A stretch of DNA of 64,000 nt from UBA5342 sp965662645 (GCA_965662645.1 CBFIII010000003.1:1-64000); one strand, 5' to 3'; positions 34,819 to 43,053 are shown, counted from the first letter of the stretch. The notes: a model not told the origin generated them from the sequence alone. Numbers and translations: made by a program.

Positions 34819-35110
34819 GTCATAACACCATCCCTACGGGATTTTAAAATAACGAATTCAAGAACTACCATAACTACGTGCCGATGGCACTTAAAAAACA
34901 AGTTATACCAATTAAAATTTAAAATGAGCCTTAACAGTTGGTGGTATTATGCCGATATAGAATTGATTGAGTTTTATAAGCGAAGCGAAATAAAGCGCAT
35001 TTCAATTCATAATCGGTATTATTTCACAAAGTCCTGTAAGGACGATGTTATGGTAGATAAACAATAGTTAAAGAAAACAAAAAGTCCCATCGGGACGGTG
35101 TTATTTTACG
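34819..35110. repeat. cluster of REP-like short hairpins
   Basis: Three related hairpin units: ATAACACCATCCCTACGGGA at about 34822 (reverse orientation), AAAGTCCTGTAAGGACGATG at about 35028, and AAAGTCCCATCGGGACGGTG at about 35091, each with a GTCC(C)-loop-GGGAC stem followed by ATGTTAT or TGTTAT. A further GTGCC-gat-GGCAC hairpin is at 34878-34890. They surround the 115-bp element. Confidence 0.6.
34905..35019. repeat. dispersed ~115-bp palindromic element, copy 2
   Basis: ATACCAATTAAAATTTAAAA at the left, ATTATGCCGATATAGAATTG in the middle, AAGCGAAGCG, then TTCATAATCGGTAT at the right. It matches 10483-10598 across its length in the same orientation. Confidence 0.65.
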
Positions 35111-35450
35111 TGAAAATATGAAACCCCATCATTTAGGGATAAGACTTACCCACACTAAACGACATAGCACCTTTTTATTTATGGGGCACCCCAAAAAATC
35201 AAATTTAGAACATTATAAACAAACCGTAATAAACGTTGAAATCCTATAGCTATACAGGTTAATTGGGGAGTCCTATAAACAGCCCGAAATTGCAACCATC
35301 ATAGTAAGTATAGTACGCGTTTTGTTTATTAAAATGGGGTATTCGTATTTTTTTTAGCTGTTGCTAAAATGAAAAGAACCGTTAAGTCGTGCGTGGTGTT
35401 CTGTTAGGAATTCTTTTGCACGACTCAACGATTCTTTGCTTTATGATCTT

Positions 35451-35810
35451 TTATGCTTGTTCTTTTGCTTCTTTCGTTTTCTCGCCGGGATAAACGATGA
35501 AACTACTTAATATGATCTCAGTAACATAGCGTTTCATTCCGTTTTTGTCCTCGTAGTTACGGTAGGCAATACTTCCTTCTAGAGCCACTTCGCTGCCTTT
35601 TTGTAACTGTTTTTCTGCTATTTCAGCTTGTTTGCCCCACACGACTATATTATGCCATTGTGTCTCTGTTTTTGTGCTGCCATTGCTTACAAATGTTTCA
35701 TTGGTTGCTAAGGTGAATTTTGCTAATTTCTTTCCACTGTCGAAATTTACAATCTCAGGGTTCATTCCTAAATTACCCACTAACTGTACTCTGTTCCTTA
35801 AAGTTGTCAT
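35451..35810 (-). CDS. ssb: single-stranded DNA-binding protein
   Basis: 119 residues forming one OB fold: LRNRVQLVGNLGMNPEIVNF at the start, then GKKLAKFTLATNETF, TQWHNIVVWGKQAEIAEK and GSEVALEGSIAYRNYEDKNG with the aromatic residues that stack on DNA. It coats single-stranded DNA in replication, repair and recombination. It lacks the acidic C-terminal tip (DDDLPF type) that recruits partner proteins, ending in KTKEAKEQA. Short SSBs of this kind occur in Bacteroidota beside a longer main SSB, so this may be an accessory copy. No rpsF/rpsR neighbours, unlike the housekeeping ssb of many bacteria. A phased CGTTT array lies upstream. Confidence 0.93.
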   Translation of the reverse strand: MTTLRNRVQLVGNLGMNPEIVNFDSGKKLAKFTLATNETFVSNGSTKTETQWHNIVVWGKQAEIAEKQLQKGSEVALEGSIAYRNYEDKNGMKRYVTEIILSSFIVYPGEKTKEAKEQA

Positions 35811-35940
35811 AACATTAATTATTAAAAGTTAATATATATGAGTTAATAGTAATGTGTGCTAATACGCAAATGATTATACTACTAACTCGTTTGCTCGGTG
35901 CAAAGATGTGGGCAAGTGCTTTCCCGAGTCGGTATTTAAA

Positions 35941-35989
35941 CGTTTGCTTGCGTTTAACTTTCGTTTAAAAACGTTTATAAGCGTTTAAA
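35941..35989. promoter_or_regulatory. five helically phased CGTTT(A) motifs upstream of ssb
   Basis: CGTTT begins at 35941, 35951, 35962, 35972 and 35982, steps of 10, 11, 10 and 10 bp, most followed by A or AA. Motifs repeated once per helical turn face the same side of the DNA and usually mean cooperative protein binding. The array lies 131-180 bp upstream of the ssb start codon. Confidence 0.5.
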
Positions 35990-36418
35990 ATTGAATATGA
36001 ATCAGTAAATGAGTGTGTTGTGCTTTTGTGAGAGGTGAGGGAATAATGAGAAATTAATTTGTTTTAAATGGCTTTCTCTGATTTGTTATGCGTTATTAGT
36101 TCTTTGCAAGTCTTTTCCTTTACGAATTAAAATGGTCTTTTTTATTTTATTGTTAGATTGATGCCTGTGTTTTTCTCCACGGATGCACGGATTCTTTTTC
36201 TTTGTCTGTTAGCGTTCAGTCAACCCAACCAACGTCACTGCGAACAACAAGACCATCTACCACACATTATACCCATTACGAGCCCGCAAAATACAACACA
36301 CACACAAACCAAAAGCTTGCAAAAAGAATAATTCCGCACACACGGTGCACGCCTCAACTTAATGTTACAAATCAAAGAAGATTAACAACTTGCACTATTA
36401 CGAGATAAATAATATTTC

Positions 36419-36426
36419 TATCTTTG
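36419..36426 (+). promoter_or_regulatory. possible -7 promoter element (TAnnTTTG)
   Basis: TATCTTTG matches the Bacteroidota sigma-ABfr -7 consensus TAnnTTTG. It lies about 120 bp upstream of the zincin lipoprotein start. A TTG at 36390 is somewhat too far for a standard -33 element. Confidence 0.4.
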
Positions 36427-36547
36427 TAGAATAATAAAATAAACAAAAAGGAGGTGCATCATAAATACAAGTTAAACAAACAATAAAGGACAAAGCAGCA
36501 CATTAGTAGAAATGATAAAAAGAAATAAACAATTAAACCTTAAAATT

Positions 36548-38398
36548 ATGAAATTAATAAAACAATTCATTGCCTGCTTAGTATTTACTGGGTTAGTTTA
36601 TTCTTGTCAGCAAGATGATATTATTAATACTCCAACAGATCAAACAGAAGATGATTTCACTCAGATTGAATCTTCGTTCAGTGTGGAAGATCGAGACGAA
36701 CAACCGACCATCCTTGGTGAACAAAAAGAAAATCCTTTCTCAATCGAAAATATGCAAATTGCTCTTGATTCTTTGAGGCAATACGCTGCTGAGGAAAACA
36801 GTGAACCATACCTTAAATCGGCAGAAACTATTGAGATTTACCCTACAGATTTGTACATTAGATTTCTACCTGAAGATAGCACTGAGTATAAAAATCTCAC
36901 TTCTGACACAAGTTTAACTCTATTTGACATTCCACTTGATTACGATATTGTCCAACTTGGAGATTATTATAAAGATTCAACTGTTGCGGGAGAATACACT
37001 TGGCTTTATACTACTGTAAAACCAGATTATACATTTTCAACAAACATACGTTATGAGATATTGTCTGAGCTTTTCATCATAGAAAACAGTGAAGATTATA
37101 CTGAGGAGATAATTGAGGACTCAACGGTCACCTTAAAAAGCACTAGCGGACGAACAGCTATCACGCAAGATGTTTGCAATGTATTGTATGCAATATCTTT
37201 TACTTTAACGGGTAATAGTGATGAACTCTCAACTGTTGATGAAAATGAGATTGAGCTTAAATCAACAACAACCAATTGTATTCGGAAATGTTATGGACGC
37301 AGATGGTGGAAAGTTTGTTGGACAAGTTGTGATACTTATTACTATCCTGATGGAACAATTAAAATTGAAACACCAACAGGAAATGTTGGACTGAAAGGTG
37401 TTAAAGTAAGAATGTGGCGATGGTTTTCATATACTGATGCATATACAAGTGGCAGTGGTCATTATTATTCAAAGGCAAGATTTAATAAAATTTGGGTTGG
37501 GAATAATATTAGATACAAGATTATTTATGATTGTAAAAGAGGTAATAATCAATGGAAGTTCAATAAATCTATAGCAGGAGCGGCTTGTCTTTGGAGAGAT
37601 AGCTATGGTATGGGGTTTCATAGCCCTAATGGTCATTCTATGATATTTTATACCAATAGCGCATACTGGGGAAGGGGTGTACTAAATAACGCAATTTATG
37701 ATTATATTGGATACGCCTCAGTAGATGGTATTGCTTTGCCTCCATCAAATCTTGATATTGCAGATAAGAACGATCACGAAAGTTTAATGTCATCTGCACC
37801 ATTATTAAAAAGCCACTTCAACTGGAGTTTAGTATATAGTGACAAGAAAGTACTTGGAGCTATCGGATCAGTATATGGCTATGCTCTATTTGGATGGGCA
37901 TTCCCTGATTTAATATTACGCTATAATCAGACCTTGGAAGATTATAATAAAATTACCGCAATAGCTTGGCACGAATTAACACACTCTAGCCAGTTACAAA
38001 GGATGAAAAAAGAGGAAAATTTCTTTTGGGCTTCTGATTATTGGAGTCAAAATGTTTATCAACAGGCTAAAAATGAGATAGACAACGACTCGCCTTATGG
38101 CGCTGTGGGTGATGACCATTGGCAGATTATTGCTCTATCAGAGGGATGGGCTAACTATAGAGAGGAATACCTAGCTAGAACATATTTGTCAGGTGAAGCG
38201 TCATATGTAGGGACAACAAACTCTTTTTTGATAAATTACCTATCGATGTTTAGTGAATTAGAAGCAATAGGATGCTCATTTACAAATATGGAAAAATCCT
38301 TATGTACTTATTCAATATCTGGCTATAGAGATAATTTAATTTCAAAACATCCGTCTTTACGAGCGCAGATTACTAACATTATTTCTTCTAGGTTATGA
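36548..38398 (+). CDS. putative zinc metallopeptidase lipoprotein
   Basis: 616 residues from ATG 36548, chosen because it begins KLIKQFIACLVFTGLVYSCQQ, a lipoprotein signal with lipobox VYSC; the frame is open from 36512. After an acidic N-terminal region (about 20-200) comes a Cys-rich segment (CIRKCYGRRWWKVCWTSC, about 252-269) and then a C-terminal domain with HELTH (AWHELTHSSQL, about residue 475), the HExxH zinc motif, and SEGWANYREEY about 60 residues later, which supplies the gluzincin-type third ligand Glu. The enzyme would sit on the outer membrane or cell surface and cut proteins or peptides. I cannot place it in a named peptidase family. The next gene overlaps it by ATGA, so the two are translated together. 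Confidence 0.78.
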   Translation: MKLIKQFIACLVFTGLVYSCQQDDIINTPTDQTEDDFTQIESSFSVEDRDEQPTILGEQKENPFSIENMQIALDSLRQYAAEENSEPYLKSAETIEIYPTDLYIRFLPEDSTEYKNLTSDTSLTLFDIPLDYDIVQLGDYYKDSTVAGEYTWLYTTVKPDYTFSTNIRYEILSELFIIENSEDYTEEIIEDSTVTLKSTSGRTAITQDVCNVLYAISFTLTGNSDELSTVDENEIELKSTTTNCIRKCYGRRWWKVCWTSCDTYYYPDGTIKIETPTGNVGLKGVKVRMWRWFSYTDAYTSGSGHYYSKARFNKIWVGNNIRYKIIYDCKRGNNQWKFNKSIAGAACLWRDSYGMGFHSPNGHSMIFYTNSAYWGRGVLNNAIYDYIGYASVDGIALPPSNLDIADKNDHESLMSSAPLLKSHFNWSLVYSDKKVLGAIGSVYGYALFGWAFPDLILRYNQTLEDYNKITAIAWHELTHSSQLQRMKKEENFFWASDYWSQNVYQQAKNEIDNDSPYGAVGDDHWQIIALSEGWANYREEYLARTYLSGEASYVGTTNSFLINYLSMFSELEAIGCSFTNMEKSLCTYSISGYRDNLISKHPSLRAQITNIISSRL

Positions 38399-38913
38399 AA
38401 CTTTTAAATAATTTTATTGGGATAATATGCATTTTTTTCTCATTGGCATCCTGTGAGAAAGAAGATGTTTGGTCTGTATCTGTAACAAGAGTTGTTATTA
38501 ATTCAACAAGTAAAACGTTGTTTTATAACGTACATACTGATGAAGGGATACGAGAAAAAATGCTTCAGACTAATGATAGTCTTATTTTTGAGTTTTATAA
38601 AGAAAAGACGGTTAAAACAAGTTGGATAACAAATACAGTTAGACAAGATGGAATACAAACATTGGGAGAGAATTTATATAATTTAACAGACACCTCTAGG
38701 TATGAGTATGAGCTAGATTATGAATATGTTCCACAGGAGGGTGTTAGTAAAGAAGAACAAGTCTATGCTTCTCATATAGAATATAGTTTTGGAGAACAAT
38801 CAACAGAACGAGACGTAAGAGCTATTATAAACCTCTCAATTACAGATTCGCTTCTTGAAATTATGGAAAAGGACTATACAATGTTGGAAAAGTTTTCTGA
38901 TTATTACGAGTAG
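38395..38913 (+). CDS. small lipoprotein, partner of the zincin
   Basis: 172 residues that I do not recognise. The signal MKLLNNFIGIICIFFSLASC ends in a lipobox, so the mature protein starts at Cys20. The mature part is predicted mostly beta, with charged stretches (VPQEGVSKEEQVYASHIEYS) and a helical C-terminus (LLEIMEKDYTMLEKFSDYYE). The start codon overlaps the stop of the metallopeptidase gene (ATGA), which implies coupled translation and a shared job, such as a chaperone, inhibitor, immunity factor or binding subunit of the peptidase. That role is inference. Confidence 0.7.
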   Translation: MKLLNNFIGIICIFFSLASCEKEDVWSVSVTRVVINSTSKTLFYNVHTDEGIREKMLQTNDSLIFEFYKEKTVKTSWITNTVRQDGIQTLGENLYNLTDTSRYEYELDYEYVPQEGVSKEEQVYASHIEYSFGEQSTERDVRAIINLSITDSLLEIMEKDYTMLEKFSDYYE

Positions 38914-39231
38914 TATATGCTTAAACAAGATATGCCTGAGAAACTAATGTTATATATTTTATTACAGAGGTTCCTCAGGCATTTAGCAATTAAAATATCA
39001 AACGGTCCTTTTTAAATCATACATTCTCCATCTCTACTTGCAAGCACATTCTACACACCACAAATCTCACCACACAATCCAAAATGTATCGAAAAAGGTT
39101 ACAAGTCCCACGCTAGGCATCCCTAATATAGCGCATATATCAAGTTAATATCACTAAACTTTTGAATTTTAAATTCAAAAAAAATCCCCCATTATTATCT
39201 AATGAGGGATCATGAATTCTAAAGAGAGAAT
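38914..39231. other. intergenic with convergent hairpins
   Basis: 318 bp between convergent genes. ATGCCTGAG (38932-38940) pairs with CTCAGGCAT (38973-38981) just after the lipoprotein stop codon, a likely transcript end without a good U-run. The palindrome TTTGAATTTTAAATTCAAA (39161-39179) and a minus-strand terminator lie at the other end. No gene. Confidence 0.5.
39177..39210 (-). terminator. terminator of the PNPOx-like gene
   Basis: On the minus strand ATCCCTCAT pairs with ATGGGGGAT and a T8 run follows (39177-39184). It lies 22 bp past the stop codon. Confidence 0.8.
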
Positions 39232-39618
39232 TTATACTAGTTTTTCAGCACCGCTGTAGATTTCTTCTACTGTAATAATAGCTGCACCTACTCCAGGTAA
39301 GCGTTCAGGATTCCAAGATTTCATATTATCAAAAGCTGGACCACTAGTTACGTGCTCTATGCTTCCTTTTATTTGATAAGATTTATCTGCTTCTGTAATG
39401 AAAAGGATAACACCTTTACTACCTGATTCTATGTTTTTTATTGTTTTATTGAAGTAATTGTTGGCAACAATAACACTATTGTCTTGATATAAAGAAACAC
39501 AGGTAGCATAAATTGAATTAGGAGTGCCATCAGCTGCTATTGTAGTAAAAACGATAGGTCCTTTTTTATTGTCCCATGCTGCTTTGATGTTTTCTGGAAT
39601 TGTCTTTTGATTATTCAT
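39232..39618 (-). CDS. pyridoxamine 5'-phosphate oxidase-like FMN-binding protein
   Basis: 128 residues with the split-barrel fold of the PNPOx family: IVFTTIAADGTPNSIYATCV at residues 22-41 is the usual first strands binding FMN phosphate, and GVILFITEADKSYQIKGSIE the later ones. Such small proteins bind FMN or F420 and reduce small substrates, or act in flavin storage; which applies here is unknown. The stand-alone gene has its own terminator. Confidence 0.82.
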   Translation of the reverse strand: MNNQKTIPENIKAAWDNKKGPIVFTTIAADGTPNSIYATCVSLYQDNSVIVANNYFNKTIKNIESGSKGVILFITEADKSYQIKGSIEHVTSGPAFDNMKSWNPERLPGVGAAIITVEEIYSGAEKLV

Positions 39619-40082
39619 TTGATTTTAAGCTTAAGTTTAGTTTTAATGAGAATATTCACGCTACAAATGTAATAAATAATTACCTTTGTGAAATTAAAGA
39701 TGCCTGATTTTATTAAATAATAATATGGAAAAGATACCATTAGGATACTCACAGGAGTAGGAGAGCCAATTGTGTTTTAGAGTCCTGGTATTTTGGAAAT
39801 GAACGTGTTTTGTTACCTTTTGAGACAGCTTGTTTTTGTCTTTATATTAACTGTCCCTAAAAAGATAATTGCTTTATGTTTTCCCTCTTAATTTTTTTAT
39901 GAGAGGATCGTCTAAGTAATATGACTGTAAGGTGATTTAGTTAAAACGGTGTTTTAAGAAGAAATAAAAATAACAATGAACTACCCCGCTGCAAGCAGAC
40001 GGAGTATCAATTCGAAATACTTTTTTTATTCGCAGCAAGCTGCGGGGAATAAAACCCACAATGTGGGATTAAATATTATATT
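39619..40082. other. intergenic upstream of the zinc-ribbon/radical SAM pair
   Basis: 464 bp. The left 360 bp hold no gene that I can support. The right end is occupied by a full copy of the ~90-bp dispersed repeat, which reaches within 10 bp of the next start codon. Confidence 0.5.
39984..40073 (+). repeat. ~90-bp dispersed repeat, copy C (full)
   Basis: It opens CCCCGCTGCAAGCAGACGGA, continues GTATCAATTCGAAATAC, then TTTTTTTATTCGCAGCAAGC and TGCGGGGAATAAAA, and ends CCCACAATGTGGGATTAAA. CCCCGC at the left can pair with GCGGGG, GCAGC-aa-GCTGC is an inner hairpin, and CCCAC-aat-GTGGG is a second hairpin at the end. It forms the leader of the gene at 40083. Confidence 0.8.
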
Positions 40083-40265
40083 ATGGATATTCAAAATGGA
40101 AGAGGACGTAACAAAGGTGGTAGTTGTGGTCCTGGTGGTGACTGTGTATGTGCAAAATGTGGAACCAAAATAACGCATCAAAAAGGTGTAAAATGTACGA
40201 CATTAAAATGCCCTAATTGTGGCAAAACAATGGTGCGTGAAGAATTGCTAAACCGTAAGAAATAA
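40083..40265 (+). CDS. small double-CxxC zinc-ribbon protein
   Basis: 60 residues. A Gly-rich N-terminus (MDIQNGRGRNKGGSCGPGGD) is followed by two Cys pairs, CVCAKCGTKI and CPNCGKTM, spaced like a zinc ribbon or rubredoxin-type knuckle. It overlaps the radical SAM gene (TAATG), so the two are coupled. Small Cys-rich proteins of this kind often precede radical SAM genes near Fe-S or Fe-Mo cofactor carrier genes in anaerobes. It may bind metal or hand an iron-sulfur cluster to its partner; this role is inference. The leader is a dispersed repeat. Confidence 0.8.
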   Translation: MDIQNGRGRNKGGSCGPGGDCVCAKCGTKITHQKGVKCTTLKCPNCGKTMVREELLNRKK

Positions 40266-41203
40266 TGTATAAATATCTATTTGGTCCAGTGCCATCTCGT
40301 CGTTTAGGGATGTCGTTGGGTGTTGATTTAGTGCCTAAGAAAGTCTGTTCTTTAGATTGTGTCTATTGTGAAGTAGGCGAGACGACTAAGTTAACCTTAG
40401 AAAAAAAAGAATACTTGTTATTGAGTAAGATAAAGGAGGAGTTAACGCATTATTTTAAGAATAATCCAGATCCTGATTTTTTTACATTTTCGGGTTCGGG
40501 CGAACCGACTTTAAATGCTTGTTTAAAGGATGTGTTGCAATTTATTAAAGAGATGAAACCTCAGATTCCAGTGGCTGTGCTGACTAATGGTACGCTTCTT
40601 TTTGATCCTGAGGTGCGCGATGCTTTGCTTGATGCTGATGTGGTATTGCCTTCGTTAGATGCTGCTACACAGGCGGTTTTTGAAAAGATAAATCGTCCTG
40701 CTGCGGGGTTAACGATAGAAAAATATATCAAAGGCATCATTGATTTTCGTCAGGTCTTTAAAGGTAAGATATGGTTAGAAGTCTTTATATTACCTGGTTA
40801 TAATGATTCTCAGGAGGAATTATTAGCCCTGAAAAATGCCATAGAAAAGATACAACCCGACGATATTCAGCTCAATACTTTGGATAGACCTGGTACGGTT
40901 TCTGGTTTGCATGGTGCTACACGTCAAGAGCTAGAGGATGTGAAAACTTTGTGGCAATTGGACTCTGTACATATTATTAGTGCAGCTCCTGAACGAAAAA
41001 ACATACAGTCGTATCGTTCTGATATAGAAACGGCTATTGTGGAAACAGTGTCGCGTCGTCCTTGTACGCTTGATGATCTTACTAAGATTTTAGGACTACA
41101 TATTAATGAGGTGAATAAATACCTTGATGTGTTGACTGCTGATAATAAGTTAGAAGTGATAGAAGAAGGCCGTGGCTTTTTTTATCAGTTGAAAAATAAA
41201 TAA
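40265..41203 (+). CDS. radical SAM protein
   Basis: 312 residues. C28, C32 and C35 in VCSLDCVYCEVG form the CxxxCxxC motif that holds the 4Fe-4S cluster which splits S-adenosylmethionine. The N-terminal FGPVPSRRLGMSLGVDLVP is typical of a conserved subgroup of uncharacterised radical SAM proteins. FTFSGSGEPTLN gives the GEPT-like strand, and LPGYNDSQEEL and QLNTLDRPGTV lie in the barrel's second half. The last 70 residues look like a winged-helix (TAIVETVSRRPCTLDDLTKI). The paired zinc-ribbon gene upstream overlaps by two bases. The substrate is unknown. Confidence 0.9.
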   Translation: MYKYLFGPVPSRRLGMSLGVDLVPKKVCSLDCVYCEVGETTKLTLEKKEYLLLSKIKEELTHYFKNNPDPDFFTFSGSGEPTLNACLKDVLQFIKEMKPQIPVAVLTNGTLLFDPEVRDALLDADVVLPSLDAATQAVFEKINRPAAGLTIEKYIKGIIDFRQVFKGKIWLEVFILPGYNDSQEELLALKNAIEKIQPDDIQLNTLDRPGTVSGLHGATRQELEDVKTLWQLDSVHIISAAPERKNIQSYRSDIETAIVETVSRRPCTLDDLTKILGLHINEVNKYLDVLTADNKLEVIEEGRGFFYQLKNK

Positions 41204-41591
41204 AACGGTTTTTTTATAAAGATAATTCTGATTTTAGTTTAAATCTACAGTTACAATGAGTAGAAAGTGAGCTTCTTTTATCAACTGAAAAGGTTGGTAA
41301 TGGGGGCTTTCTTTTTTTTGCTTATGTTTGCGTTATCAGTTTACTTATTAATGTGATTTTTCAAAAGTTTCTTGTCTTCTTGTAAGGCTTCTAGTTTATA
41401 TGTTTCACATTATTATCCAAACGTTAACTTAGGCATATCTACCTACTGGTAGGCCAATGTTATTCAGTTTAGTGTTACCTTATCTTTCCTCTTCTCTGTC
41501 TATTTAATTAAGAACAAAATGCTTATCCTGTTGTAAATTTCTAATTCTTTATGCACTTTTGTATCACGGTATTAATAAATTAGATAAAATA
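41204..41591. other. intergenic upstream of the SDR gene
   Basis: 388 bp. A weak terminator-like GAAAGTGAGC...GGGGGCTTTCTTTTTTT (about 41266-41319) follows the radical SAM gene. The palindrome CCTAC-tg-GTAGG at 41442-41453 lies 139 bp upstream of the SDR start and has the look of a TetR-family operator. Nothing else recognised. Confidence 0.45.
41442..41453. promoter_or_regulatory. possible operator palindrome CCTACTGGTAGG
   Basis: A perfect 5-bp-arm palindrome upstream of the SDR/pentapeptide operon. Short CCTAC/GTAGG sites are bound by some TetR-family repressors; no such regulator is encoded nearby, so this is tentative. Confidence 0.3.
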
Positions 41592-42356
41592 ATGAATAAG
41601 ATTGCATTAGTAACTGGAGCTAGTTCTGGGATAGGGCAGGCTACCGCTCGTAAGTTAGCCGAAAGTCACTTTAATCTCATTATCTGTGGTAGAAGAGTAG
41701 AGCGTTTAGAAGCCCTAAAAATGGAATTATCTCCCGAGGTGAAAGTTAAAATCTTAACCTTTGATGTACGAGAATTCCAAGCTGTAGAAGAGGCTATTGC
41801 TTCACTTGATGACGAGTGGAGAAATATAGATGTTTTAGTTAATAATGCCGGTAATGCTCACGGATTAAGTTCTTTAGTGGATGGTGATGTGGATGATTGG
41901 GATGCTATGATAGATGGTAATGTGAAAGGTTTACTTTACGTTTCTAAAGCGATAATTCCTAGTATGATAGAGCGGAAAAGTGGGCATATTGTCAATCTTA
42001 GTTCTGTAGCCGGAAAATATACCTATGAAAATGGAGTGGTTTATTGTGCGTCCAAACATAGTGTAGAGGCGATTAGCGAAGGTATGCGTTTGGAGTTGAT
42101 ACATCATGGTATCAAGGTGACGAATGTGTGTCCTGGTGCTGTAGAAACTGAATTTTCAGAAATCCGCTTTAAGGGCGATAAAGAAAAAGCAGCCAAAGTA
42201 TATCAAGGTTTTGAAGCTCTACAAGCGGCAGATATAGCAGATGTGATAGCTTATGCTGTCAATGCGCCTGCGCGTGTTACTTTAGCTGATGTTACTATTT
42301 ATGCGGGTGCTCAAGCTGCTCCTACGCTTATTTGCAAAAAAGGAGTAGAATGCTGA
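41592..42356 (+). CDS. short-chain dehydrogenase/reductase (YdfG-like)
   Basis: 254 residues from ATG 41592 (MNKIALVTGASSGIGQATAR), chosen because the Rossmann strand must begin here. TGASSGIG is the nucleotide loop, the GRRVERL stretch suggests NADP preference, NNAG follows, and the catalytic Ser in NLSSVAG with Y-x-x-x-K in VVYCASKHS completes the site. CPGAVETEFS is as in the YdfG group, which oxidises L-allo-threonine and 3-hydroxy acids. The substrate is by family likeness only. It overlaps the pentapeptide gene by 7 bp. Confidence 0.9.
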   Translation: MNKIALVTGASSGIGQATARKLAESHFNLIICGRRVERLEALKMELSPEVKVKILTFDVREFQAVEEAIASLDDEWRNIDVLVNNAGNAHGLSSLVDGDVDDWDAMIDGNVKGLLYVSKAIIPSMIERKSGHIVNLSSVAGKYTYENGVVYCASKHSVEAISEGMRLELIHHGIKVTNVCPGAVETEFSEIRFKGDKEKAAKVYQGFEALQAADIADVIAYAVNAPARVTLADVTIYAGAQAAPTLICKKGVEC

Positions 42357-42913
42357 TAGAAGATCAAGTTATAGTAAATCAAAATTTTGAGATAGATCCT
42401 TTTGTTAGAGGAAAATACGAATATTGTGTTTTTAAGCAATGTAGTTTTAAGGCTATTGACTTATGTGACACTAGTTTTATGGAATGTGAGTTTGTGGAAT
42501 GTGACTTAAGTAATGCTAAAATTGTAGGTACAGCTTTTCGTGATGTGAAATTTAGTCATTGTAAATTATTGGGTTTAGATTTTGATGGCTGTCATTCTTT
42601 TGGTTTCGAAGTTTCTTTTGATCATTGTTCACTTAGTCATAGTTCCTTTTTTAAAGTGAAGCTTAATAACAGTTCTTTTATGGATTGTGAATTAGTTGGC
42701 GTTGATTTTACAGAAGCTACTTTAAAGAAAAGTACGATGACGGGCTGCGATCTTAATCAAGCTATCTTTGATAGAACACATCTTGAACAAGCTGATATTC
42801 AAGAATCTTTTAATTTTTTTATTGATCCAGAAATAAATTTTATAAAAGGTCTAAAGGTGAGTGCTCAAGCTATCAGTGGTTTTTTGTTGAAATATGGCTT
42901 AAAGATTAAGTAG
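42350..42913 (+). CDS. pentapeptide-repeat protein
   Basis: 187 residues from ATG 42350, preceded by AGGAG at 42341 inside the SDR gene. Residues about 20-150 are pentapeptide repeats of the A(D/N)LXX type with F or L at the central position: CVFKQCSFKAIDLCDTSFME, CDLSNAKIVGTAF, SFMDCELVGVDFTEATLKK, CDLNQAIFDRTHLEQADI. These build a right-handed square beta-helix; some members mimic DNA and protect gyrase, most have no known role. Translation is probably coupled to the SDR gene. Confidence 0.88.
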   Translation: MLIEDQVIVNQNFEIDPFVRGKYEYCVFKQCSFKAIDLCDTSFMECEFVECDLSNAKIVGTAFRDVKFSHCKLLGLDFDGCHSFGFEVSFDHCSLSHSSFFKVKLNNSSFMDCELVGVDFTEATLKKSTMTGCDLNQAIFDRTHLEQADIQESFNFFIDPEINFIKGLKVSAQAISGFLLKYGLKIK

Positions 42914-43053
42914 GTTTTCTTACCTCGCTCTTTTTTCGGTTTATATAAAATAGTAGATGAGTTGGGTATTTCGGAATGATCTAAAATTGTAAGTTATAGC
43001 AGCGGAAAATTCCATTTCATATTAACGAATAATACTTCAAAACACCATAAGTT

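Larger units (their letters stand above)
33963..35450. other. 1.5-kb repeat-rich, gene-free region
   Basis: No gene is supported here. The region carries two copies of the ~90-bp dispersed repeat, one 34-bp repeat, one 115-bp element, three REP-like hairpins and a purine-rich tandem array, all listed separately. Frames at 34488-34760 are by-products of the tandem array. The part nearest hcp also contains the likely hcp control site. Confidence 0.6.
35811..36547. other. intergenic between ssb and the zincin operon
   Basis: About 740 bp. It holds a phased CGTTT array near ssb, an unusually C- and A-rich segment (about 36215-36385, many ACACAC and AACC runs) unlike its AT-rich surroundings, a likely promoter for the downstream gene, and an orphan AGGAGGTG at about 36450 with no start codon close behind it. 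The 68-codon frame at 36202-36408 is a low-complexity by-product. Confidence 0.5.

Noticed and set aside
36202..36408. 68-codon Thr/Asn-rich plus-strand ORF
   Set aside because: Low-complexity C/A-rich DNA, no start signal or domain.
39976..40173. 65-codon ORF overlapping the zinc-ribbon gene
   Set aside because: Begins in the dispersed repeat and runs in another frame of the real gene, whose CxxC motifs are in the 40083 frame.
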